Positions 41,837-50,953 of a stretch of 64,000 nt of DNA are shown one piece after another; position 1 is the first letter of the stretch; each line of letters begins with the position of its first letter. Position numbers and translations under genes: made by a program. Source of the stretch: an uncultured Anaerolineae bacterium (GTDB taxonomy: Bacteria; Chloroflexota; Anaerolineae; J036; Brachytrichaceae); NCBI GenBank assembly GCA_937959265.1, contig CALGMA010000008.1:1-64000 (forward strand). Reading direction: 5' to 3'. The notes below the pieces were generated by a model. That model ran no database searches and was not told where the DNA came from. It saw nothing but the letters and a program-made list of their open reading frames with translations.

Positions 41837-42919
41837 ATGAATCGCCAAGAAATATTGCTGCTGCAGCAGATGCACTCGGTGCCGAGCGTGACCATCACGA
41901 TGCCGACGCATCGCACATCGCCCGACAACAAACAAGATCCGATTCGCTTGAAGAACCTGGTCGTCGAGGCGACCAAGCGCATCCTCAAAGACTTCCCAAA
42001 GCGCGAGGTCGAGATCGTGCTCAAACGCATGGATGAGCTGGCATCTGACGTGGATCACTCGCACAACCTCGATGGTCTGGCGATGTTCGTCAACCGAGAC
42101 TTCAGCCGTTTGGTAAAGTTGCCCTTCACGCTCAAGGAACGCGTCGAAGTCGGCGATGCCTTTGCCACGCGCGACCTGGTATTCGCCATGAACCGCACGC
42201 CGCGCTACTGGGTGCTATCGCTCAGCGAGAAGCCGACCCGGCTGTACGAGGCGACGCGCGACGACCTGAGCGAGGTCACTGCAGGCACGTTCCCCATGAC
42301 GATGGATCTGCCCGGCGGCGCGCTGCGGCTGCCTGGCGGCGAGGGCGTCAATCCCAGCCAGCAACGCGATCGATTCCATGAACAGTTCTTCCGCGCCGTG
42401 GATCAGGAGTATGACAAGGTAACCAAGGATGATCCGTTGCCGCTCGCCGTGGTGGGTGTGGATCGCTACCTAGCGTTCTTCCGGCAGGTCTCCACTAAGA
42501 ACGATGTAATCGCAGAGATCAAAGGGAACTACGACCACCTGGCGGCGCACGACTTGGGTAAGCTGGTGTGGCCGGTGGTCAAAGCAGCCCTCGCCGAGCG
42601 TCGTGCCAAGGTTTTCGACCAGCTCAACGACGCCATCGGCGCGCGCAAGTTCGTCAGCACCATCGGCGAGGCGTGGCGCTATGCCCATCAGGGCCGCGGC
42701 GCGCTTCTGCTGCTCGAAGAGGGCTATCACCAGCCGGCCCGTCTCAGCGACGACGGGATGAACATCCTGCTCTCGGACAACCCCGTAGATTTCGACGTGA
42801 TGGACGACGCGGCAGACGTGGTCGTCGAAGAAGTGCTGCAGAAGGGTGGGCGCGTGGTGTTCGTGCCGGATGGCTCATTGGCCGAGCATGGTCGCGTGGC
42901 GTTGGTCCTGCGATACTGA
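41837..42919 (+). CDS. baeRF3-family (eRF1-like) protein
   Basis: A 360-residue protein that I match to bacterial archaeo-eukaryotic release factor family 3. Landmarks: SVTITMPTHRTSPDNKQDPIRLKNL near the N-terminus, LDGLAMFVNRD, YWVLSLSEKPTRLYEA (the entry to the second domain), PLAVVGVDRYLAFF, and a C-terminal RNase/eRF1 domain-3-like VVEEVLQKGGRVVFVPDGSL. Members share the fold of eRF1/Pelota and are proposed to act in ribosome rescue or stress responses; experiments are few. AGGAG lies before the ATG at 41837. A strong terminator follows. Confidence 0.75.
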   Translation: MNRQEILLLQQMHSVPSVTITMPTHRTSPDNKQDPIRLKNLVVEATKRILKDFPKREVEIVLKRMDELASDVDHSHNLDGLAMFVNRDFSRLVKLPFTLKERVEVGDAFATRDLVFAMNRTPRYWVLSLSEKPTRLYEATRDDLSEVTAGTFPMTMDLPGGALRLPGGEGVNPSQQRDRFHEQFFRAVDQEYDKVTKDDPLPLAVVGVDRYLAFFRQVSTKNDVIAEIKGNYDHLAAHDLGKLVWPVVKAALAERRAKVFDQLNDAIGARKFVSTIGEAWRYAHQGRGALLLLEEGYHQPARLSDDGMNILLSDNPVDFDVMDDAADVVVEEVLQKGGRVVFVPDGSLAEHGRVALVLRY

Positions 42920-42934
42920 AACTTACGGCTTTCG

Positions 42935-42977
42935 AATTCGTTAGAGACGCACTCCGGTGCGTCTCTAACGAATTTTT
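42935..42977 (+). terminator. Strong Rho-independent terminator
   Basis: Perfect 18-bp stem (42935-42952 with 42957-42974), loop TCCG, followed by TTT. It has AT-rich outer arms on both sides and could also act on the minus strand. Confidence 0.92.
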
Positions 42978-43013
42978 ACTTTTACTTAGCAAACGCTTGA
43001 TCCGCACTTAATC

Positions 43014-43940
43014 GTGCCGGGCTATTTCTGCCCTGTGCAGGAGAGCGACATTGCCCGGATCGTACGTAGGGATTGGCGCGAGTGGTTGATTTTCATCGCG
43101 TTCGTCGGCCCGAACTTATTGCTGTTCGGCATCTTCACCTACTATCCACTCGCACAAAATGGCGTCCTTGCCTTTACCGACTACAACCTGATTACCCGCA
43201 GCGGCCGGTTCATCGGGCTGCGCAATTTCGAGACCGTCTTCGGCAGCACGCAGTTTAGCAGGATCCTCGCTAACACGTTCGTCTTCACCACAGTCTCGGT
43301 AGCGCTGTTGCTTGGCCTTGGGCTGATGATCGCGCTGCTGCTCAATCAAAAGCTACGCGGTCGCAACGCGGCGCGCAGTATCCTCTTCTCACCCACCATC
43401 CTGGCCGGCGCAGCCATTGCCATCGTATGGATCTACATCTTCGATCCGCGCTTCGGCTTCATCTATGCCGTCCTGCGCCCGTTCGGCATCGCGGCGCCGA
43501 AGTGGCTGACCGATCCGAACTGGGCGATGCCGGCCATCATCATCGTCTATGTCTGGAAGAATCTGGGCTATGCGACGGTGATCTTCATCGCCGGTCTGCA
43601 GGCCATCCCTCGCGAGCTGTATGAAGCAGCGCGCGTGGACGGCGCCGGCGCCTTCGACCGCTTCTGGCACGTCACGCTGCCCGGTCTTTCGCCGGTGATG
43701 TTCTTTCTAGTCGTCACCACTATCCTTTCATCCTTCCAGGCCTTCGACATCATCAACATCATGACCAAGGGCGGGCCGGTGAATGCGACCAACACCTTGA
43801 TCTTTCACCTATATGAGTTGTTCTTCGTGCAATCTTCGGCGGGTCGGGCAGCCGTCGTGGCGCTGCTGCTATTCGTGCTGATGATGATTGTTACCCTGTT
43901 GCAAGTGCGCTATCTGGAACGGCGGGTGAGCTATGCGTGA
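43014..43940 (+). CDS. Carbohydrate ABC transporter permease (MalF/UgpA type)
   Basis: A 308-residue inner-membrane permease with six predicted helices. The cytoplasmic EAA loop reads ELYEAARVDGAGAFDRFWHVTLPGL, which docks on the ATPase subunit. It overlaps the second permease gene by 8 bp. Together with the binding protein downstream it forms a CUT1-type sugar importer. The GTG at 43014 is the first in-frame start; a GTG at 43035 would also give a complete first helix. Confidence 0.9.
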   Translation: MPGYFCPVQESDIARIVRRDWREWLIFIAFVGPNLLLFGIFTYYPLAQNGVLAFTDYNLITRSGRFIGLRNFETVFGSTQFSRILANTFVFTTVSVALLLGLGLMIALLLNQKLRGRNAARSILFSPTILAGAAIAIVWIYIFDPRFGFIYAVLRPFGIAAPKWLTDPNWAMPAIIIVYVWKNLGYATVIFIAGLQAIPRELYEAARVDGAGAFDRFWHVTLPGLSPVMFFLVVTTILSSFQAFDIINIMTKGGPVNATNTLIFHLYELFFVQSSAGRAAVVALLLFVLMMIVTLLQVRYLERRVSYA

Positions 43941-44814
43941 TATCGCCCTTGCCACATCCGGTGACCGCCAACTGGCAGCGAACCGTCGCGCCGCGCACAT
44001 GACGCAGCGTGTCCTAGGCTACCTGGCTATGGTTGCCGTGGTGCTCATCATCGGTATCCCGGTGGCCTGGGTGCTGTCGGGTGCGCTGAAGACCAATCGT
44101 GAGATCTTCACGACAACGCCGCGGCTTTTGCCGGCGGACCCGACGCTCGATAACTTCGGAAAGGCGTGGCGCGCGGCGCCCTTCGACCGCTTCTACATCA
44201 ACAGTTTCATCACCACGTTGTTAGGCGCCGGCGCCGAAGTGATCATGGCGGTGACCACCGCCTACGCGCTCGTGTTCGTACGCTTTCCCAAGCGTGATTG
44301 GATCTTCATCCTCCTGCTGCTGGCGCTGATGGTGCCGGAGGAAGTGGTGCTGGTCCCGAACTACCTGACCATCGCTGGCTGGCGCATGGTGAACACCTAT
44401 CCTGGCATCATATTGCCTGGCGCCTCGATTGCCTTTGGCACCTTCCTGCTGCGCCAGTACTTCCGCACGATTCCCCTCGACCTGGTGGATGCAGCCAAGG
44501 TGGATGGCGCTGGGCACGTGCGCACGCTGCTCAATGTGGTGCTGCCTGTGGCTGCGCCGGCAGTGGCTACCACGGCTTTGTTGTCCATCACGGCCAAGTG
44601 GAATGAATACCTCTGGCCGTTGTTGATCACGACAACCGAAGACATGCGCACGCTGCCGGTCGGCATCTCACGCCTGCTTGACCTGGAAGGTAATACCGAG
44701 TGGGGTGTAGTGATGGCAGCAACGTTGTTCGTCATCGTGCCGGTGATGCTGGTCTTCTTGTATGCACAGCGCTTCGTCGTTGATGGCATTGCCGCCGGCG
44801 CAGTGAAAGGATGA
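43933..44814 (+). CDS. Carbohydrate ABC transporter permease (MalG/UgpE type)
   Basis: A 293-residue membrane permease with six predicted helices. The EAA motif is DLVDAAKVDGAGHVRTLLNVVLPV, followed by a C-terminal segment typical of MalG-like subunits (AQRFVVDGIAAGAVKG). Translationally coupled to the first permease by an 8-bp overlap. No ATPase gene follows, which implies a shared MsmK/MalK-like ATPase encoded elsewhere. Confidence 0.92.
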   Translation: MRDIALATSGDRQLAANRRAAHMTQRVLGYLAMVAVVLIIGIPVAWVLSGALKTNREIFTTTPRLLPADPTLDNFGKAWRAAPFDRFYINSFITTLLGAGAEVIMAVTTAYALVFVRFPKRDWIFILLLLALMVPEEVVLVPNYLTIAGWRMVNTYPGIILPGASIAFGTFLLRQYFRTIPLDLVDAAKVDGAGHVRTLLNVVLPVAAPAVATTALLSITAKWNEYLWPLLITTTEDMRTLPVGISRLLDLEGNTEWGVVMAATLFVIVPVMLVFLYAQRFVVDGIAAGAVKG

Positions 44815-44889
44815 CCTGTCACACTGACTGATGGTTAAAGAGACTGCTTTAGGTTGTATGAGGCAAAAGAGATTCAGGAGATTGCGATT

Positions 44890-46260
44890 ATGAACAAGAC
44901 AAATAAACTCTCGCGACGCACCTTGCTGAAAGGCATCGGCCTGGGCGCCGGCGCAGCGGCACTGGCCGCATGTGCCGCGCCGCCCGCAGCGCCGTCGGCA
45001 CCGGCATCTCAGGCGCCCGCTGCACCTGAACCCACTGCGGCGCCGGCTACAGCCGGCCCGGTCGAGATCATCCACTGGGGATTCACCGGCGGCCTGGGCA
45101 AGACTGAAGAAAAGCTTGCCACAATGTGGAACGAGATGCAATCCGAGGTGAAGGTGACCTTGCAGGTGCAGGGCAACTATGAGGAGACCGCGCAGAAGTT
45201 GACCGCAGCGCTGGCGGCTCAGCAGGGGCCGGACATGGTGCTGCTCTCCGACGTATGGTGGTTCAAGTTCTTCCGCGCAAAGGCGCTGATGCCGCTGGAC
45301 GACCTGATCAAGGAGCAGGGCATAGATACGGCGGACTTCGTTGAGTCGCTGTGGAACGAGGGCGTGCGCAAGGACGTGCAGTACTGGATCCCCTTCGCGC
45401 GCAGTACGCCGCTGTTCTACTACAACGCCGACATGTTGGAGGCGGCCGGCTTGCCTGCCCGTGGTCCAGAGACCTGGGATGAGATGCGCGAGTGGGCGCC
45501 CAAGCTCATCAAGAAGGAGGGCGACATGACGAAGGTGGCTGCCTTCGCGCATCCGGGTGCAGCGTCGTATGTAGCCTGGCTGTTCCAGTGCGTCATCCGC
45601 CAGTTCGGCGGCCGCTATAGCGACCAGGACTTCAACATCCTGCTCGCCGAGCCGGATAGCATCCGCGCCGGCCAGTTCTATCAGGACACGGTCAACAAAG
45701 AGGGCTGGGCGATCGCTTCGCAGGACGTGACGAAAGACTTTGTAACCGGATTGACGGCCACAGCCATGATGTCCACCGGCTCGCTGGCCGGCGTGCTGCG
45801 CGATGCACAGTTCAAAGTCGGCACGGCCTTCCTGCCCAAAGAGAAGTTCTTCAACTGCTGCACCGGCGGCTCGGGCCTGGCCATCCTTGCCACGACGCCG
45901 ATGGAGAAGGCGCGCGCGGCGATCAAGTACATTGACTACGCCACCGGCAACGACGGCGGCGCGTTCTGGTCGCAGAACACCGGCTATATGCCCGTGCGCA
46001 AGAGCACTGCAACCGGCGAAAGCTACAAGGCCTTCTTCGAGAAGGTGCCCCAGGCGAAGACGGCCGTTGAACAGTTGCCGCTGACCGAGGCGCAGGACGC
46101 TGCGCGCGTGTTCATCCCCGGCGGCGACCAGATCATCGGCAAAGGGCTGGAGCGCATCCTGATCGGCAACGAGCCGGTCGAGAAAGTCTTCATCGAGGTG
46201 AAGGCCATCCTGGAGAAAGAGGCCGAACCGGTGAAGCAGGATATCGCTGCGATGGGCTAA
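44890..46260 (+). CDS. Extracellular sugar-binding lipoprotein of the ABC importer
   Basis: A 456-residue family 1 solute-binding protein. The N-terminus has a twin-arginine-like SRRTLLKG and a lipobox LAACAAP, then an Ala/Pro linker (~30-55) and the binding domain starting EIIHWGFTGG. The ATG at 44890 follows AGGAG; the in-frame GTG further upstream is not needed. It is 75 bp after the second permease gene. Ligand class (glycerol-3-phosphate versus oligosaccharide) cannot be fixed; sequence style is closest to UgpB/MalE-like proteins. Confidence 0.9.
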   Translation: MNKTNKLSRRTLLKGIGLGAGAAALAACAAPPAAPSAPASQAPAAPEPTAAPATAGPVEIIHWGFTGGLGKTEEKLATMWNEMQSEVKVTLQVQGNYEETAQKLTAALAAQQGPDMVLLSDVWWFKFFRAKALMPLDDLIKEQGIDTADFVESLWNEGVRKDVQYWIPFARSTPLFYYNADMLEAAGLPARGPETWDEMREWAPKLIKKEGDMTKVAAFAHPGAASYVAWLFQCVIRQFGGRYSDQDFNILLAEPDSIRAGQFYQDTVNKEGWAIASQDVTKDFVTGLTATAMMSTGSLAGVLRDAQFKVGTAFLPKEKFFNCCTGGSGLAILATTPMEKARAAIKYIDYATGNDGGAFWSQNTGYMPVRKSTATGESYKAFFEKVPQAKTAVEQLPLTEAQDAARVFIPGGDQIIGKGLERILIGNEPVEKVFIEVKAILEKEAEPVKQDIAAMG

Positions 46261-46298
46261 GCGGTCATCCGAAAATTCAGTTGCTCGATTGCGCGAGC

Positions 46299-46329
46299 GG
46301 GTCGGCGAAGGTGCTGCTTACGCCGGCCC
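46299..46329. repeat. Degenerate intergenic palindrome
   Basis: GGGTCGGCG (46299-46307) pairs with CGCCGGCCC (46321-46329) with one wobble. The flank CATCCGAAAATTC at 46265-46277 matches the flank of the 33600 copy. It lies between convergent genes. Confidence 0.55.
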
Positions 46330-46352
46330 GTGCTTGCTATCCCGACGCGCGC

Positions 46353-47207
46353 TCAGTACCCCTGCCACCAATCCTTCCGTGAGCGAGGGTCGAGGAAAGG
46401 CCCGACATCGCGAATCGCCACCGTAACGTAGTTGTAGCGCGCGATGCCGATCCGTTCGTTGTTGCGCACGACCGGAAGGGATCCCATCGCCCTGCGTCCG
46501 CTGCCATCGAGCTGTTGGTGGTAACGCGCCACCAGATTAGGGTCGGTGCAAATGTTCATCAAGTAGACGACGTAGCCGTTAACCACGCTATCCCGGTCGC
46601 CGTATGTCAGCGTCACCTCGTCCTCATCGGCATACAGCACCATTGCCACAGTGCCGATGGGGGCATTGGGTATGTTGCGCTCCGGAATGTAGATGCCCTC
46701 GCCAGGTGTGGCGGCTAGGTTGATGACCGAGACGGGTCAATCGTTATTGACTCCACCGCGCGCCGTAGGGCGGCGGCCCGCTCTCGTTCCAATTCCAGTC
46801 ATAGCGCTTGAAAACGCCTGTGATGTTAGGGCGCGATTCGGCTCAAAGATGCCGGCCATCTGCGGCGCATGCGGGTCGGCCGGCCCACTATAGTTCACCA
46901 GCGTCATTGGCGCAGTGGTTGGCGCATAACCCAGAATAGAAAGGCGAAAGTCGGCGTTCTCGTCGGTCAGCGCGTTGCTTTTATAGTAGCCCCCTTGAAT
47001 GCCGATGACGTCGTATGTTTGCGATGAGGTGGTGGGGCAGGTCAAATACAGATTTGCCACGAACGGCAAGAAGAGCCAGGGGCTGGCATTGGGCTGAAAG
47101 GGGCCTTGACCCGCATGGGCAAGCAGAGCGGTCACGACGCACAGCGCGCATAGCGAGGTTGGACGAAATGGCTCGGTGATCTTAAGAGAGGCGTCTCTGC
47201 TTAACAA
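46353..47207 (-). pseudogene. Frameshifted secreted-protein gene
   Basis: Three pieces make one protein of about 280 residues. Piece 1 (47207 to ~46835) has a hydrophobic N-terminus and continues to MAGIFEPNR. Piece 2 (~46833-46744) is in a different frame and reads RPNITGVFKRYDWNWNES, PPPYGARWSQ, then stops. Piece 3 returns to the first frame after a TGA at 46739-46737 and reads PVSVINLAATPGEGIYIPER through VAIRDVGPFLDPRSRKDWW. The pieces resemble a Chloroflexota secreted family with that C-terminus. Two indels, near 46825-46840 and 46740-46760, therefore break the gene; sequencing error is an alternative. Function unknown. Confidence 0.7.
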
Positions 47208-47337
47208 GCGAAATGAACTGCGCTTTCAAGATTACGCCGAGGAAGCCGAGTGACGCCTTCTAGAGGTAAAGTGAGCGACTGACTGGACATTTGCAGCTTG
47301 CTCAGCTCCGGGCTGAAGGGCGAAAGGGGTGCGGCAA

Positions 47338-47370
47338 GCGCGATCTAATCACTAGCGCACTAGATTGCGC
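47338..47370. promoter_or_regulatory. Inverted repeat upstream of the DrrA-like gene
   Basis: GCGCGATCTA (47338-47347) pairs with TAGATTGCGC (47361-47370) with one mismatch; the loop contains CACTAG twice in the region. It ends 42 bp before the ABC gene and could be an operator. The rest of 47208-47412 shows nothing I can support. Confidence 0.35.
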
Positions 47371-47412
47371 CCAGCGCCGGCCTGAGCGACATGGGAGGGA
47401 CAGTGCGAAGCG

Positions 47413-48342
47413 ATGATAGCAGTAAACGGTCTGTGCAAAAAATACGGCAGCCGAATCGCAGTTAACCATCTTCATCTCAACGTTCGAGAGGGGGAAATCT
47501 TCGGACTCCTCGGCCCGAACGGCGCCGGCAAGACGACAACGATTTCCATCCTGGCTACGCTGCTGCCCTTCGATGAAGGCCAAGTGACCATCGCTGGCTA
47601 CGATTTGGTCAGGGAGGCGGGCAAGATTAAGCCACTCGTCGGCTTCGTCCCCCAAGAGCTGGCTTTGTATCCTACGCTTGGCGCTTGGGACAATTTGGCT
47701 TTCTTCGGGCGCATCTACGGCTTACACGGCGCGTTGCTCAAAGCGCGCGTCTCAGCCGCGTTGGAACTTGTCGGTCTGAGCGACCGCGCCAAGGATGCGG
47801 TGCGCACCTTTTCAGGCGGGATGAAGCGCCGACTGAATATCGCTGCCGGCCTGGTTCACCAGCCCCGCATCCTCTTCTTGGATGAACCCACGGTGGGCGT
47901 GGATCCTCAGTCGCGCAACTTTATCTTCGAGCATATTGAGCAGCTCAAGGCGACGGGGATGACGATCATCTACACCACGCATTACATGGAGGAGGCCGAA
48001 CGCTTGTGCGACCGCGTGGCGATCATGGATGCGGGGCGCATCCTGGCATTAGACACGCCGCAAGGACTGATTGCGTTGCTGGGCGGCGGGGTAATCTATG
48101 CAAGCCTGTCGGCAGCGGCGGTTGAAGAACTGCTGCCTGAGATCCGCGCGCTCCCCCACGTTCAGGCGGCCTCTATTCAGGACAACCGGCTCAAAATTGA
48201 GACTCAGGCTGCGCGTTTCGCTTTGCCGAAGCTGATTGAGTTGTGCAATATGCGCGATGTGCCTATCCTCTCATTGGAGATGCTGGAGCCAAATCTGGAA
48301 AGTGTCTTTTTGTATTTAACGGGCAAACGCCTGCGCGATTAG
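47413..48342 (+). CDS. ABC transporter ATP-binding protein (DrrA type)
   Basis: A 309-residue ATPase: Walker A GPNGAGKTT (~36-44), Q-loop in FVPQELALYPTL, signature FSGGMKRRL, Walker B ILFLDEPTVGVD and H-loop YTTHYMEEAE. After the ATPase fold (~230) there is the C-terminal domain seen in DrrA/NatA-like exporters (VEELLPEIRALPHVQ, ESVFLYLTGKRLRD). It is 9 bp before the permease gene, with which it forms an ABC-2 exporter. Substrate unknown: drugs, lipids or ions are typical. Confidence 0.92.
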   Translation: MIAVNGLCKKYGSRIAVNHLHLNVREGEIFGLLGPNGAGKTTTISILATLLPFDEGQVTIAGYDLVREAGKIKPLVGFVPQELALYPTLGAWDNLAFFGRIYGLHGALLKARVSAALELVGLSDRAKDAVRTFSGGMKRRLNIAAGLVHQPRILFLDEPTVGVDPQSRNFIFEHIEQLKATGMTIIYTTHYMEEAERLCDRVAIMDAGRILALDTPQGLIALLGGGVIYASLSAAAVEELLPEIRALPHVQAASIQDNRLKIETQAARFALPKLIELCNMRDVPILSLEMLEPNLESVFLYLTGKRLRD

Positions 48343-48351
48343 GAGGTCGCG

Positions 48352-49608
48352 ATGTTGAGACAAATCCTGGCTATCACCTGGAAAGACCTCAAGATCTTCT
48401 TCACAGACCCGGGTTCCGTAGCGCTGATCTTTCTCATGCCTTTCATGTTCATCGTGGTGATGAGCTATGCGCTGGCCGGCTTGTTCGGCCGTGACGACGC
48501 CCAGATTCAAGTGCTGGCCGTCAACCAAGATCAAGGGTCGCGCGCGTTGGCTGTCCTACAACAATTAGACGCCCTGGACGCCTTTCAGGTGGAGACAACC
48601 TGGGAGGGCCAGCCCTTGAATCGTGAGATGGCGGAACGGCTCATTGCCCAGAAGAAGCGCAGCCTGGCCCTGGTCTTCCCCTCAGACTTCTCAGCCGCGC
48701 TGGAACAAAGCTCGGCAGCGGAGCGCCAAACCGCCCAGATTCTGGCAATCGTGGATCCGGCGACCTCTAACCAGTTCATCGAGCCGATTCTAGGTACGCT
48801 ACAAGGGCTTATCGAGCGACAGACGTTTGCGGCGATGATACCGAGCGGTATGGACTACCTCTTCGAGCAACTGGCGCCTCAGATGCCCCTTGAGCAGCGC
48901 GAGAGATTCAAGGCTCAAGCACAGGAAGCGACGCTGGAGGGCGCTTCAGGACGGGACGAACCGGTTGCCGTATTGGTGCGGACGACGCCGGAGGGGATGC
49001 GCATAGAGAAATCCCCGAATACTTACCAACAAACTGTTCCCGGCTACACCATCTATGGCATCTTCTGGATCGTCAGTCTGCTGGCCGGGTCGGTTCTTCT
49101 GGAGCGGCGCGAAGGTACCTTTCGTCGCCTGCGGGTCGCGCCGATGAGCCGAGCGGTGATGTTGGCCGGCAAGTTGACGCCTTACTACCTTATCAATTTG
49201 ATCCAATTGGCAATTATGCTCGGTGTGTCCAGCTTGCTCTTTGGCATGAGCCTGGGACGTTCACCGGCTGGTTTGCTGGTTGTGAGCCTCGCGGCCGCAG
49301 CCACAGCCACCGGCCTAGGGGTGTTGGTCTCCGCGTTGGCTCGCACCGAAGCGCAGGTAGGTGGCCTAACGATCCTCTTGCTGCTGACCATGTCGGCCCT
49401 TGGGGGATGCTTTGTGCCGCGTTTCATCATGCCAGAATGGCTGCAGATGATCGGTTTGGTGACGCCGCACGCCTGGGCCTTGGATGCGTATCAGGACCTG
49501 CTTGTGCGTGACTACGACCTATGGCAGGTGCTGCCAAAAGTAGGCGCCTTGCTCGCTTTCGCAGGCGCATTCTTCGGGATCGGTGTGTGGCGGTTTCGCT
49601 TTGAATGA
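48352..49608 (+). CDS. ABC-2 type transporter permease (DrrB/YhgE-like)
   Basis: A 418-residue membrane protein: one N-terminal helix (~20-42), a large extracytoplasmic domain (~45-225) and five to six helices from ~228 to the end, with the ABC-2 segment FRRLRVAPMSRAVMLAGKL. The late LLLLTMSALGGCFVPRFIMPEWLQ is typical of this family. AGGAGG precedes the ATG. It pairs with the ATPase upstream, and no accessory gene follows. Confidence 0.9.
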   Translation: MLRQILAITWKDLKIFFTDPGSVALIFLMPFMFIVVMSYALAGLFGRDDAQIQVLAVNQDQGSRALAVLQQLDALDAFQVETTWEGQPLNREMAERLIAQKKRSLALVFPSDFSAALEQSSAAERQTAQILAIVDPATSNQFIEPILGTLQGLIERQTFAAMIPSGMDYLFEQLAPQMPLEQRERFKAQAQEATLEGASGRDEPVAVLVRTTPEGMRIEKSPNTYQQTVPGYTIYGIFWIVSLLAGSVLLERREGTFRRLRVAPMSRAVMLAGKLTPYYLINLIQLAIMLGVSSLLFGMSLGRSPAGLLVVSLAAAATATGLGVLVSALARTEAQVGGLTILLLLTMSALGGCFVPRFIMPEWLQMIGLVTPHAWALDAYQDLLVRDYDLWQVLPKVGALLAFAGAFFGIGVWRFRFE

Positions 49609-49701
49609 ACGGTGACTGATCGTGGGCCGGCGGCTGGCCTAGATCGGCATGAACGCCGGCTCACTCGCCTTGCCGTCCTCTCACGCTGGGTTGTTCGTCG
49701 C

Positions 49702-50874
49702 CTAACGAAGTCCCCTCAATCGCCAGAACACCCCCACCGCCCCGAGCTGAACGACGACCGAGAAGGCGATCAGCGCCGGCAACGATACGTCATAGAGCAC
49801 GCCCATCAACGCGCTGCCCAGGAACCAGGCGACCCCATAGCCGGTGTTGAAGATGCCGTAGGCCGTTCCGCGTCGGTCGGCGTGGATCATCCCGGCGACC
49901 GCCGCCCGCAGGATGGATTCCTGCGCGCCCATGCCGATGCCCCACAGCGCCATACCGACGACCGCCGCCGGCAAGTTGCCCAGGAAGACCAGCGGCGCAA
50001 AGAGCGCGCTCAGCCCCGCTACGGCCGCCAGAACCACGAGTCCGATCCGGTCGAATAGCCGTCCGAAGACCAATGCTGCAACCGCATCCACGCCCATCGC
50101 AATCGCATACAAAATCGGGATGACGTTCTGCGGCGCGATGCTGTTCTTCTCGAAGTGGAAGGCGATTAGGGGGAAGTCGGCGAATCCGGCGGCCACCAGC
50201 GCCGCGCCGGCCAGGTAGAGCCAATAGACGCGCGGCAATCCTTGTGGCGTCAGTTGAGGCCGGGCGATCTCCAGTTCGCGGGGACGCGGATAGAGCCATC
50301 GCGCCAGCAGGAGCGTGCCGATTGCCAGCACAGCCGGAATCGCCAGGACGGCAAAAGCCGCCTGATAATCATCGCGCAGGAACAGCACGGCAGAGACGAC
50401 GAGCGGCCCGGCCAGCGCGCCGATCTGGTCCATGGCTTCGTGCAGGCCGAACCCCCAACCGCGACCGGTAGCTTCCGTAGCGTGCGACAGCATCGCGTCG
50501 CGAGCGGGTGTGCGAATCGCCTTGCCGATGCGCTCGGCCATCATCAGCATCGCAGCCACTTCCCAGCGCCCGGCCAGCGCCATGAGCGGCACGGCGAACA
50601 GGTTGATCGCATAGCCGGCGATGGTGATGGCCCAGTACTGACGCGTGCGGTCGCTGATTGCGCCGGAGACCAGCCGCAGACCGTAGCCAAGTAGCTCGCC
50701 CAGACCGGCCACGATGCCCACGGCGGCGCCGCTCGCGCCGAGCACGGCCAGAAACGGCCCGGTGATGCTGCGCGCGCCCTCATACGTCGCGTCGGCGAAC
50801 AAGCTGACCACACCGAGCAAGATGACGAAGCGGATGGCGGTGGGCCGCGTGATGTCTTTGATATTGGCAAGCAT
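49702..50874 (-). CDS. Major facilitator superfamily transporter
   Basis: A 390-residue membrane protein with about 12 predicted helices. The N-terminal half begins FVILLGVVSLFADATYEGARS, and the loop 2-3 region has SGAISDRT. GRLFDRIGL marks the equivalent loop in the second half. No substrate-specific motif is visible. The subgroup resembles MFS proteins annotated as drug or metabolite exporters. It stands alone, 73 bp downstream of DUF190 with a tandem repeat in between. Confidence 0.87.
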   Translation of the reverse strand: MLANIKDITRPTAIRFVILLGVVSLFADATYEGARSITGPFLAVLGASGAAVGIVAGLGELLGYGLRLVSGAISDRTRQYWAITIAGYAINLFAVPLMALAGRWEVAAMLMMAERIGKAIRTPARDAMLSHATEATGRGWGFGLHEAMDQIGALAGPLVVSAVLFLRDDYQAAFAVLAIPAVLAIGTLLLARWLYPRPRELEIARPQLTPQGLPRVYWLYLAGAALVAAGFADFPLIAFHFEKNSIAPQNVIPILYAIAMGVDAVAALVFGRLFDRIGLVVLAAVAGLSALFAPLVFLGNLPAAVVGMALWGIGMGAQESILRAAVAGMIHADRRGTAYGIFNTGYGVAWFLGSALMGVLYDVSLPALIAFSVVVQLGAVGVFWRLRGLR

Positions 50875-50898
50875 GGTGCGTGGGGTTCGGTATCGGTG

Positions 50899-50953
50899 GT
50901 GTCAGTAGTGTCAGTGGTGTCAGAGGTGTCAGAGGGTGTCTGTCGTGTCAGTG
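50899..50953. repeat. Imperfect 9-bp tandem repeat
   Basis: About six copies of a GTGTCAGTG-like unit lie head to tail, four of them close to consensus and two degenerate. The array includes the stop codon of the DUF190 gene at its right end. It could expand or contract by slippage. Confidence 0.8.
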
